NCBI GenBank assembly: GCA_037975125.1
Contig: CM075857.1
Span: 42,276,436-42,340,435, forward strand
Direction: 5' to 3'
DNA from: Latrodectus hesperus
Lineage: Eukaryota; Arthropoda; Arachnida; Araneae; Theridiidae
DNA: 64,000 nucleotides
How positions within the stretch are numbered: position 1 is the stretch's first letter; every line of letters starts with the position of its first letter. The notes beneath the pieces were generated by a model, which saw only the letters and a program-made list of their open reading frames with translations, made no database searches and had not been told where the DNA came from. Shown one piece after another: positions 1 through 12,600 of the stretch. The translations under genes were made by a program, and so were the position numbers.

Positions 1-1136
1 AAGTACTCAGCCAGAGTTATTTTTAGGCGCACAGACAAGTTCTCATCAATTTTGGATATTTTATCATGACTACCAATTTGGGCTTATAGTTATTGAAGTA
101 AATCTGGAGAACAAACATCTGTCACATAACTGTTCAAGTCAATCTAGTATTTCGATAAATGTTTAGCTATTTATCGCACCACTTGAAAGATGTTGAATCC
201 TCTGCCTTAGCAGTACATGAAACACAGTGCAGTTAAGAATGTAATTCAACCACTCAACAAAGTGTTGGATCAAAGGCTCTTTTTTTCTAGATAGCTTTCC
301 ATATTGCACCTCCACATACCTTTCTTTATGTATAGCCTCATTTCATGTCCATTTACGCATATTCTATTGGAAGGAAGTACATCTTATATTTTTGGAAAAA
401 TGAAGCTGTATCTTTTCCTCTCTTTTAAGTAAATTATAAATTGCCAATTGTAAATTTTCCTATAAAGTTTAAACTGGACAAAAAAACAGTATTATTTTGC
501 GTGGTTCAAATACAAATTGAAAGTGAGTTTAGTTTTTGGCTAGTTTTAGTTTTGGCTATTTTTTTTACACAGTTTGGCAATTTATTCCAGTCGCAGTGAA
601 AATGAAAGTGCACTGAGATTTTTTATGTATAAAACAATAAGTAACAGCTTTAGTTTTTGATTACATTATTAGTAATTGTATTGGTGAAACAGTTATTAGG
701 TTATAAGCTAAACACACATTTTACAAAACTTTTCAATCAAAATTTTTTTTTATGCAAAGTTTTTACAATTGAATATAACAAAAAGGACTTAACATGTCTT
801 TATTTATTTGTGAAAAATGGTATTTGTAATAAAAAGCTTTGATAAATTAGAAATTTTTTTTAAATATAAAAAAGTTAACTTATTTATGAAAAATAGAAGA
901 AACTGCTTTAGAGACGTCCATTGTTTTCTTAGAAGTAAAAAATCGATAAAAGCAATAAAAAGTATATACTATGAGTGTTAAAATATGAGTATATACTATG
1001 AGTGTCAATGAAGACAGAATAAATTATTGCAAATAAGAGATAACAATGTATTTTCACTGTAATTAATCAAATTAAATCTAAAATAACAATTAGAAAAAAA
1101 GATTATAAAATTTCTCTTATAAGGAAAGAGCTTTAC

Positions 1137-1209
1137 CCAAGTGATTTAATTAACTCAGTAACATTTTGACGTATTTTTGCTTCAGTCATGCGAGCAATTG
1201 GTAAGGAAT
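1137..1209 (-). CDS. Putative first coding exon of an unidentified gene, head-to-head with GAK (partial)
   Basis: Seen: read on the minus strand, an acceptor (TTTTGTAG) precedes 20 untranslated bases, then an ATG at 1189-1187. The frame reads MTEAKIRQNVTELIKSL and ends in a split codon at a GTAAAG donor (1136 downward). Further exons would lie left of this point, partly outside the window; I found none convincing in 1-1136. Alternatively the frame could end at the TAA just inside the donor, giving an 18-codon peptide. I do not recognise the protein. The arrangement relative to GAK suggests a shared divergent promoter, which is inference. Confidence 0.4.
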
Positions 1210-1638
1210 CTACAAAAAATAAAGACATAATTAGATTTTAAAATATAATGCAATAAAAGGAAAATGAAAAAAAAGCAGTTTTTCATACAAATTCTGTAAA
1301 AAATAATATTACAAAATTTCTTAAAAATCTATATACAAAATCTTTCACTAGAACGAAAAAAAAAAGATTTCATGGAAAAAAGTAACATTTAAATAGTTAA
1401 AATAATAAAAAACTAAAAGTACAGAAATAAAAAGAGCTTTATAATTCGCATATTCAGTTAGCTTGTACAAATTGATAACATACTAAACCATATTTGTAAA
1501 TATTTTAAATTGGTTCCGCAAATTTAAACAATCAAACATAAATATTTTTCATTCCTTAATATAAAAAAGAAGACATTATTATAATTTTTCTCAAATAATT
1601 ATTAAAATGAAAAATAAAAATAACGGCAAAAAACTTAC

Positions 1639-1760
1639 TTGCGCGGTAAAACAGAAAAACTTTTAAAAAAAGATGCGCGATTTGCTCATGTAAACAAACC
1701 GAAGAAGTTGAGTTGTACAAATAAAATTCTACTATTGAAATATAAAATTCAGAATATTAA
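1639..1760 (-). other. Possible 5' non-coding exon of the minus-strand neighbour
   Basis: A strong minus-strand donor, GCGCAA followed by GTAAGT, lies at 1639/1638, in a small island containing CG dinucleotides (GCGCGG, GCGCGA) that stands out from the AT-rich surroundings. It could splice to the acceptor at 1210-1211. The 5' limit is a guess; no start codon with a sustained frame is visible. Confidence 0.3.
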
Positions 1761-1889
1761 AAATATTTATGATTTTTCCTACCATTCATTAATACTGTCA
1801 AATAATTTTTATGATATTTAAAATGAAAAGAATGTCCATTTTTACACATTTTACTGATGAATTTTATATTATTTAGAAATATTTATTAG

Positions 1890-2048
1890 TTTCTTTTTTT
1901 CAGTCATGACTTCTGCAAATTCACTGTGGTCACTCATGGCTTCTTGTTAGTTTCGCTTGTTTTGTTTAGTGGGACAGAGTGATTGACTCAGCCACTGATC
2001 CAATATCTATCTAAATTAAAAATGTGCTATTCATAACAAATTTTAAAA
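1890..2048 (+). promoter_or_regulatory. Probable GAK promoter / 5' untranslated region
   Basis: The stretch directly before the GAK ATG is less AT-rich than the flanks (GTTTCGC, GGGACAG, GACTCAGCCACTGATCC) and has no TATA box in a convincing position. Together with the minus-strand donor at about 1.64 kb it would be the space between two divergent genes. The transcription start cannot be fixed from sequence alone. Confidence 0.35.
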
Positions 2049-2178
2049 ATGTCGGATCTATTTAAATCAGCGATTGGATATTTTTCAAGCAATATACCGA
2101 AGGAAGAACATGCATTCGTTGGGCAGATTGTGGAACTTGAAAAACAAAAACTAAGAGTGAAAAGAGTGATAGCAGAAG
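2049..2178 (+). CDS. GAK: GAK coding exon 1 (residues 1-43)
   Basis: ATG in context AAAATGTCG; opens [12 protein letters not shown] and runs to RVKRVIAE before the GTGAGA donor, ending phase 1 within the first glycine of the kinase loop. The frame continues past the donor only as intron read-through. Confidence 0.9.
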
Positions 2179-5100
2179 GTGAGACGCCCTCGATTGAAAT
2201 GTTTACTATCCATTTAATTAAAAAATTATGAAACATTAAGTTTGCCTCATATATTAGATTTTCTCTTCAATACATTAAATTATTTTCAATTTTTATCAAA
2301 GCTAAATCAGCAACCAGTTCGTGTTCTTTGTATGTCAACATTCTTTACAAATAACAGTTTATTACTTTTTTCGTATAAAGTATTTGAATAATTTGGACTG
2401 ATTTTTAATGACAAATAATTCTTTTGCAGAATTTTTTATTAAATAGCCTTGATTCTTTATTTTGTAGCAAAACTAGTTGCTTGAAACAGTGAAACTTTAA
2501 CTTTCATATTTTGATTAAAGAAATTAAAATTACTTACGTTAAATTGCTTATAGGATATAAACTAAACATTAGCTTAATTAGTCTTGTGTAAATACACCTT
2601 GTCAATTGATAAATTTCAAAATCGTAAATGAATAATTTTTCTTTACTTTGAAAAATGTTTTTGATTTTTCATCAATTACTTGTATCGTTAAAAATGGTCT
2701 TATTATTTCTGTATTTTACGTATATGATACATTATTTAATGATATTATATGTAATGAATTTATTGTATGATGTGGGGTAAGAAAGATGCCTTTTGTCAGA
2801 TGTAAGTAAATATCCCATATAAAGAATGTTTACTTATTTTATTATAGTTTTCACATTAAAAATACACTAAAATAACAAAGAAATACATTATAATACTAAA
2901 ATCTGTTCTAATTAATTGTCAAGATCTGCTGAAAATTTTTTCAATAAAATTACAAAATGATTTTTATAAACAAGCTGAAGCTTTAATATTGACTAACAAG
3001 CTAATAAACTTTAATGTCAACTAAAAGTAAAAGTATTCAAATTTCATTTTAAAAAGATGCTCAATTTATATTTTGTAGTTAGGTGTTGCTCATTCAAATA
3101 TAAAATATAGATTATATGTAAAATCTTTCTCAGGAAATAGGGGAAACTATGTTGTCAAAATAGACAGAATTATAGATATAAGTAACTTCATGAAAAGAAA
3201 GTTATCTTTAGTCTAAAGAAAGATTTTAAACTAAATTTTAACTAATTTGATTTAAAAAAAGACCAAGAAAATTATTACAAAGAATTAATTATACTGGATA
3301 TCTTTTTTTGCAATGGAAAAGGATATGAATGTGATGAAAAATGTTGCCAAATTTTAAATGCTATCAAATTTGTTCTGATACTTGTATTTGAATAAGATAT
3401 TTAAAAATGTAGCAGAATAACTTTCAAAACACAGAATTCCATCTAGTTTGAGCAAGCAACCATATTTTGAGATAAACCTTATATTTTTATAAAAAAGGAC
3501 ATAAATTTTCATATTAAGAAGTTAAACATTAATCTAGGACTTTAGTGGACTTTTAAGAACAATGTAGGAGTACTGGATTAAAATTTTACTAATCATAAAA
3601 AAAATACAAATTCTGAAATCGAGGTATTGTATTCCCATCTAAAGACTATCAAATAAACATTTAAAAATGATTAATTCACTTTAAGTAATTTTTAAAAGTG
3701 TTTACAAAATGAATACTGTGTTTTGACTGATTTTTTTCTGTGTGTAGATTTATCATTTGAAAGGAAATATTAGCACTATAAAAATTCATTGGAATGTATA
3801 GTTATAAATTCAACCATAAAAGTGATTATGTAATGTTAAAATTTGTTTTTTGAGAAAATTTAAAATCTACTGTTTTCTGAAAATTTATTTTCTTAGATAA
3901 TCATCTAAATTGGATAGAAAAATTAAAAATTGTTTAAAGAAATTTATCATTAAAGTTTTATGACCATTTTATAATTCTTTATTTTTCTAATATCCTTAAC
4001 ATTTTAAATATTAGATTATTTAATAGTTTGTGGGTTCAGTTTTCAATTTAAGTATATGTAGTTATAGTTTGAAATATATTATTACTAGTCCTTATCAAAT
4101 CAATCTTTATGTGCAAAAGAAATCATTGTGTAACAAATTGATGTGTAAAATATGGTTAATAAATCCTGTGATTTATAGAATTTCATGAACACAACACAGC
4201 CTTAAAAACTGGTAGCTAAATGCTTAGCATTCTTGCCTCCAGTCCAAGAGTTCATAGGGTTCAGTTTCACTTTGCCTTGAATGTTTGTAATGGTTTGTAA
4301 TTCTCTTTAAAAAGTAGATTCTAGTGTAATCTTTGTGTCAAATAAATTACTGTTGAGTGACAAACAAACTAACATTTGACATATTTATGTATACATATAA
4401 TATTAAAGATAATATTTGATCGCAAATTTCTAATAGCAGTATGTTTTCTGAGAAGTACAAAATTTAAATGTAAATTTTTGCCTCTGTGTAAAATGTCAGA
4501 TAGTATAATGTAAAATAGTTTTGATCATAATTAATTTTTATGTATTAAATTCAGTAGAGTTTTCTTTATTTTATTGCTACTAAATATCAAAAATGCATGG
4601 ATTTTTTTCCCACTGAATATTACTTTTCTACTGATTTTTTAAAATATGAAAAATTTAAGTTACATAATGATGTGGAGTGGCTTCAGACTGATTTAATTAA
4701 TATGGCCATCAAGAAAGGCCTCCACATTTTAAGCCACCATAAAATGATGAAGTTGACAGCTAAGCTGATATTTTTCTCTCCCAATTAACATAGTAATTTT
4801 TGGTCCTATGAATGTTTTGTTATATTTAATCTGAAAAGACTTATGATTAACTTTGATTGAATAATTATTGAACTCTTGCAATTTATTCCTTAAGAAGCAA
4901 AATTATGAAGTATGTGGATACTTCTAAATTTTTCTGCTAAGTATTTGATATTAAATTTTGTTTATAGGTAAAATGAGATAATTGCTTACTTTTAATTTTA
5001 ATATTTTTGCTTCAATATTGGTGATTTCTAACTGAATAATCCAAATTTAAAATAAGGCACTAATTAAGGCTTGTTTATTTAAAATAAATATTTTTTTATT

Positions 5101-6607
5101 TCATGGTATTAAATAATGGCATAGTTCATAAATATTTATAAATTTTAAATAATTTATGTTATTTAATTTTTAAGAAATTTTAATTTTTTCAGCAAGAAAG
5201 TTTAAAATATACAAGTTTATCTTTATAAGTGATTAATATGGCCAAAATTAAAAAGATTTTGAGATAAGAAATAACTTAAAATATTAAATTATTTAGAAAC
5301 AATTGTAATATCAAATATATTTTTTGTATGAAGAATTAGTTTATTTTGGGAATCACATTTTGTTGAGGAACGAAATCTCTTTTTATAGTTATGACAACTT
5401 GTAGTATGTTTTCCTTCTGATTTGGTTTTTATTATGTATCAAATTCTATTGTCTTAAAATGTCAATTAAACAGCTGATTTATATCTGAAGCTAATTTTTG
5501 GCAAAGAGCCAATTTATGGAAGGATTGATAAAATTATTCTTTAGTTTTTATATTTTTACTTGAGTAATATTAGGAAACAAAATTTAAATTGTTTCTTTTT
5601 TTTAATTGTTAGTACATAGATATGATAATAAAGTTGGTAAAAAAAAGATTTTTGTTGATAACATTTTTATTATCATGTTTATTTAAAACAGAGATGGGGC
5701 AATGTTTTAAAGAATATTGATTTTTCTTAGGTTATTGTAAAATATTTAAATTGGTTTAATGTATTTTTCTTTAAGTTTATTCACTTTTTTGTTTATTTTG
5801 TATAAAATCTCATTTTTTATGAATATTTAACTTTCATATTTAGAGTTGCCATTGTATTCAGACCCATATTATTTAGTAATGTGCTTATGAAATTTTACTA
5901 GACTTATTTCTTGTATTGCAAATATAAATATTAAACAATTTTATTCTTATTATTTAATTCTTTAATAAGTGATAAATGTATTTCACTCTTTATAATCTTT
6001 ATTTTATAAAATAAATATTATGCTTGTTGTAGTTTATTTTCATTTCATAAAATATTATTAATTGTAACTATTGGTGAATTTTTCTTTTCTTCTGATTTAA
6101 TGCAATATTTTAACTAAATAGATTTTACTTATATATGTAGTAAGGTAGCCCAGGTAAGTTTAGAACTAATTGAAATAGATATAGTATTAATATTTTCTTT
6201 CATTCGTAACTAGGAATGAGATTAGCATTGTAAAAACATCATGAATAATGCTTGTGACTTGGGTCCATTATCAGTCAGTCACATTAAATAATATGAATTA
6301 AATTTATTAAATAATATGAAATTTTAGCAAATGCTGATTTTTTTCTCTGCAAAAAATGATTAAAATAATCTTTGTATAAACATTTATGTAAGTTTATATA
6401 AAGATTAAGTGTTCAGAGTGGCTTGATTTTGTTGTCTTTTTCACTGTGCCTTTATCATTAGTATTTAAAAGAGTGTAAAAAAATCAAAATAATTAATAAA
6501 AATATATTTTTTTATTCTAATTAGTTTAAGTATTTAATTCTAGAGCATTAAAATTCACATTGTAAAAAAGCTCATGAAAATCATTTTAGGGGAATCCTAT
6601 ATTGTAA

Positions 6608-6685
<78 letters not shown>

Positions 6686-9600
6686 AAATTTTTTATTTCA
6701 TGTTCCGCTTAAATTTTACAGTATATTTTTTAATAATTTTGGATATATTATTAGGTTTTATAATATATAAATTACTTTTCTATTTTAGGGGGATTTGGAT
6801 ATGTTTTTGTAGCTCAAGATATTTCTACTGGAAAAGAATATGCATTAAAAGTCAGTGTAGAAAATTTTAAATTAAATTTTTTAATTAAAATTTTTTGGTA
6901 TGCCAAAATGTTTGTAAAAACTGTTCTTATTTGCATTTTAGAGGCTACTGGCAGGTGATAATGATGCAAATAAGTCTATTCTTCGGGAAATAAGATTTTT
7001 AGTATCCTTTATTGTAAAATCTTGTATATGTTAATGCTAAAATTATTTGATTGTTATTTTATTTCAATAGATAATACATGTTCACTTTTTATACCCCATA
7101 TTTATTTAAAAAAATCATCAAAATTACAACTACAAAACACATGGAAATGTAACTCCTATTAATATATTTTTATTTCTATTTCAAAACAGAATAGTACTGA
7201 ATATTTTAGTTTGAAGAGACATTTTCTTATTAAAGAACACAGTACTGCAAAATATTCGAAAAATGAATTGCTATTTAAGATAACTAACTTAATAAGGAAG
7301 TTATGTCTAGTACCAACTTCATTTTGTTGAACTTAATTGCTTATGAGAATGATAATAAAAATATGAAGGCAAATACTTTCATTTAAATAAAAGTATTATC
7401 ATTGTGATGTGTATAGAAATAAAAAATGAGTAGTAAAATTATGTTCAGTATATACCTGTTTTTCTTATTGCTGTTTATAAAAATTGGTTTTTTTTTTAAT
7501 TTGAATATATTATGACAGTCTTGATATTTTTATAGTAACAAAACTACATAATTTTTTGTTATTTTCATTTTTTTATAATTTTACTTCTTTCTAATGTTGT
7601 TTATTATTTGTTGTCATTAAAAATTTGTTTTAATAAAATTAAGTTTTTTCAATTATTTTAATAAATTTTACCAATTTACTGATTTGTTATTTATGCATAT
7701 ATGCAAAAATGTATGACATAGGAAATATAGCAACTGTTTCAGCAGATGCTATTCATTAAATTTTTTTGTCATTATTTATTTAAATTGGTTTATAGTTGTT
7801 GTTTTTGTTATTTTTTAAAAAAATAAAAGTTTTTTATAAATAAAAATTAATAAAATTAAAGTTTTTAGGAAGTGAAAGGAACTGTGCCTGTCCGATAAAC
7901 GTCGCTGTTTTGCACTTCATGTTTTCTGTTCTTTTGTTGTGTAGTAGAAGAGTAAAAATGCTGTAATAAATTTGTGCTTTTGTGTTTGTGGTTAAATTAT
8001 GTTGTGCTAATTTATTTTGAAAACACTTTTATCATCATATCAAAATATCTCCAGCATCGGATAAATGCAAGCCCCATGAAAGTATTTGTCAAAAAAGTAA
8101 TATCTAATCTTGTTTACTGTACTATTTAGATATTTATGAGACCAGATATATTTAATTTTGTAATTTTTTATATTTGGCAGTAAATGTTCATTACTATTCT
8201 ATTTTACTAGTTCAAACAAATAAAATTATCAAATTGCACTACTGATTACATATCAAATAACACTTATTGTAACACTTAATCATATTTTTAAAAATAATTA
8301 TTTTATAATTGTTTTTTTTTATAAAAAGAGGCATAAAAATTTTCTTTCTCAGCAAAGGAAAAGGGACAAGGCTTTTCAGAGTTAAGCATAAGGAAATTAT
8401 ATCATAATTGTATAAATTACTAAAAATATAACTAATTTATATAAATGATTTTCTAAATTTTTTAATATATCCACTATACATGCAAAAATACATACATGTA
8501 TGTATATATTTAATTTTTGTAAAATTGTTTTATTCTAAATACTTTATTAATTTAATTATTCTTTATTTCCCGTTTGTGAATAATTTTCCTTAATTTTAAA
8601 ACGACTAAATTATCTGGACATCCTAATATTATTCAATTTAATGCTGCTGCTTCAATAGAAAAAGAACATTCAGAACATGGTAAAACAGAATATTTATTAC
8701 TGACAGAACTGTGTACTGGTAAGTATACAACATATTGTTTTTTTATCTGAATTGAAATTTTACAAATTTAACTGTGAAGGTTATTTTCAGTTTATTATAA
8801 TTATAAAAAATTATGTTTGCAATAATATATTACAATTAATATCTTATTGCAAGATAAATGGAAATAGTTTTTTATCATTTGAATTTACTATTTTATAAGT
8901 AGAACTGACTTTTTATTCATAAAATCTTTTTTGATAAAAATTTCAAAATTTGTGGTAACCAGATTTTTTTTATAAGATAATTTTTTCAAACTAAAAGCTA
9001 TGAAATCCATTAAAAAACTGATTTTTCACAAAATTGTATCACCTAATTTTTTTAAATTATCCAGTTGTCAATTATAGTACACATCTGAAACATTTGTTTG
9101 TCTATAATTTCTTATTATGAATGGTTTTTCTTTATAGACTGTATCAATACAATCCATTCATTGTAAAATTAATTTTACTTACTAGCAAAACTTTGCATGC
9201 CTTATTACTATGAAAAAAAATATTGATGGGTATACTTTAAGCAAAATATTTAATTAAACTAAAAATGCTACAAAATTTTTTAATTTAATTTTTTAAAATA
9301 AGGTTTGTTTAGAATATTCTGTACAAATTCTAGACCTTTAAATTATGAAATATACATTGCATTACTTATGGGTAATTAAATCTATTATTTATTTAGTTTA
9401 CTAAAGTTAGCTGGTTTGTACTTTTTGTCCATTTTTTGCTTAGCTTTTTTAAATTTTAATTTTTAAATGGTTTTTCTTGTGATATATTTCTTCATCTGAT
9501 ATTTCCTTTATCACAGTTAAGCATTAGTTTTTTTCCTTCTTATTTGATTACAGTTCTCTGTTTGTTCTTTTATCATGAAAAATAAAAGAACATCAGATTT

Positions 9601-12600
9601 ATTTATATTGATGAAGATCCAAAGATCAAATTATATGTTAAAATTGAAATATTCTAGGTGGTCCACTTGTTGATGCTTTAAACAGTCGGCAAAGCCCATT
9701 ATCTTGTGCTCAGGTAATACAAATATTTTATCAGACTTGCTCTGCTGTTCAACACATGCATTCACAGACACCTCCAATTATTCATCGAGATTTAAAGGTA
9801 TGTTATTAATTTTTAATTAAAAAAATTCATTGAATTAATTATTTTTAATTTATTTCAGTTAAATTATTGTATGATTGATAATGATTTTCTGATAAGATGA
9901 TATCTTTGAGCTTCTGATTTTCATATCAAATTTAAAATTATACTAAAGTAATTTTTGGAGGAGAAGTAATTTTATTTTCAGCATGGAAATGGTAAGGTGC
10001 TGAGTAAGATAAAAATGAATAAAATTTGTTTTATTGGAATGGAAATGCTTAGGATTGTGATGATTATTGATCCTAGATATATTTATATATTTAGATTTAC
10101 ATATAATAGCATTCTTAAGGAAAAGTAATCTGATATTTTGCAATAATTATTTAAATTATATAGTCATCATTTTATGAATAATATTACATATAATGTTTAT
10201 TTTTCAAATATGTACTTGCAGATTGAAAATTTGCTTTTAAGTTCTGATGGTAAAGTTAAGTTATGTGATTTCGGCAGTGCTACAACAAAATCTTGTCATC
10301 CTGATAATACTTGGAGTGCTATTCAACGAAGTTTAGTTGAAGATGAAGTAAGTTAAATTATAATTTTTAATAAATATTAATTGAAAAATTTCATGTTTAT
10401 AAATATGTTATTCCATTTTAGATGTCCAAAAATACAACACCTATGTACAGACCACCAGAAATCTTGGACACATATAACAACTATCCCATTAATGAAGCTA
10501 TGGATATATGGGTGAGTAACGAAACTTAACTTATTTTTAATATAGTGTAATCATAACTGAATGTGTGAACAAATTCTCATTTAATATGTAATTTAAATTA
10601 TTTAGGGTAATTTATTTGTGTATTTTGAGATTGGTTTTTCTCTCTATATATCTGATTTAGAGCTCCAATTTCTGAAGATTGAATATAGAATTACTTAAAA
10701 AAACCATTTTTTAAATTCAAATTATCTTTTATTTGCTAAATATTTAGAAACTGTTTCTACTACTCCCTTCATAATTGTATTAAATTGCATTTGATTTAAA
10801 CAGTCTATTAATGACAGCTCATGTTTAAGAAGGTATGATGAAAAAGAACATATTAAACAAATATTCACACATTTAATATTCATATTAAGCTTTTGCATAA
10901 ACTTAATTTCTTCACAACTGTTATAGAAATTTAATGAAGAAGAATTTAATTATAAGAATTTAAGTTTTAGTAGCTAGAGGAATTTAAGTTAAATATAATT
11001 TATATAATTACTTTATAAATATATTGAAATATAGATTTTACTTGCTGTCTCATCTTCTCATGTAAAATATCTGTTCTCTAACACTATCAATTTAAAATTG
11101 TAAAATTTCTTTTATAAAAGTGAAAAAATATTGTCATGTACAAATAACATGAACTTTCTTCGCTTCATCTTTGTATTTTTATATTCATATTTATACTTTT
11201 ATAAAAATAATAAAAAAAATTCATATTGATTTATTTCAAAATAAAACAGAATTCAAATCATTTTGCTTAAAATGAAATATTGCATTCTAAATTAGTGAAT
11301 GTGTTACAAAAATTTTAACTTGAAAAATTAATGTAAAGGGTGATATATAAAAGCTACTTTTGTTTCTCATGAGTTTTCTCATTTTAAGCTATAATATGAC
11401 ATTTTTTGAGTAAAATGTTAATTAGATATCCAACCAAATTTTCATGTATATGTATAATCATTTTAATAGAAATGATTTAAATGCTAAGGATTCAAGCTTT
11501 AAAAGCTTATAAGTCACAGTACTTTTTTCTCCTCACTTTGAATCCTTATTCTTCTAATATAGTGCATTGACCAACATCTCATGAAAGCTTAGTATATTCC
11601 TTTGAAGTACTGTGTGTTGACTTTGAAATCCTGTGTTATTATATAATTAATTTCTAGTTAATAATTAATAGGCATTTTCAGTTTCTCAAATAAAAAAAAC
11701 ATGATTATTTATACATCCTTTAATAACGCATATTTATATAAATGTTTAAATAAGCTTTTTATCAGGTGCACTAGGGATTTTTTGTTAGTGATTTTCTTTT
11801 TAATGTTCTTTTCTCTAAATATTAAATCTCTGATATTACTAAATAATTACATCAAATTAAAAATTTTATCTAAAATTTATATGCTATATTTACCCAGTTA
11901 AACTGATAGCAACAATTAGATACTCTAAATTTAATTTTCTTTCATTTTATAGGCTTTAGGTTGTATTCTGTTTTTGCTCTGCTTTAGGGAACATCCATTT
12001 GAAGATTCTGCTAAACTTAGAATATTGAATGCAAAGTACACAATTCCACCTAATAATTCAGACTATGAAGTTTTACATGATTTGATAAGTAAGATACAAT
12101 TTACAAGTAATCATGAAGAAAAACATATATTTTACCCAAGTTTATTTTTTAACTATCATATATTCCTGTATATAATCTGCAAGACCTTTTTCCCAATAAA
12201 AGGAAAAAAGCATCGTATAATCTGCAGCAGATATAATTTGCTGCAGTTTTTACGACGAATAATTGAAAATATATACTGCTAATAATTTACGTTCAGATAA
12301 AATTAAAAATACACTGTATGATGAAAAATATAAAAAATTATACCGAAAAAAATTTATAATGAAAAAAATCTACTTGGATCCACCTCAATGCAAAGTGTAA
12401 GAAACTGAGATAAAAGCATGGCATCGAGAGATCATGAGCTGAGAAGATTCTAATAAAACTTATCAATTTTTAATTTCTAATTACCAAATTTTAGTTTCTA
12501 ATAACTTTTAAACCAAGTTTAGGCATATTTTAAAAATAAAATAGATTTGTTTTGTTAAAATTTAAATGAAAGAAATGTATTATTTTTGAACTGCGCATTG

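Larger units (their letters stand above)
2179..6788 (+). other. GAK intron 1 (4.6 kb)
   Basis: AT-rich intron with no exon signal on either strand. It contains a tRNA-derived SINE at about 4.2 kb and a (TA)n tract at 6616-6683, about 105 bases before the acceptor. Short open frames here show no family resemblance. Confidence 0.8.

Noticed and set aside
1..640. Less AT-rich left edge, possibly part of a transposon or of the minus-strand neighbour
   Set aside because: Translations on both strands are broken and I could not match any family or splice pattern.
1901..1945. Minus-strand ATG with 23 codons (MSDHSEFAEVMTEKKK...) near the GAK start
   Set aside because: Too short, ends in a stop without a good donor, and lies in the probable promoter.
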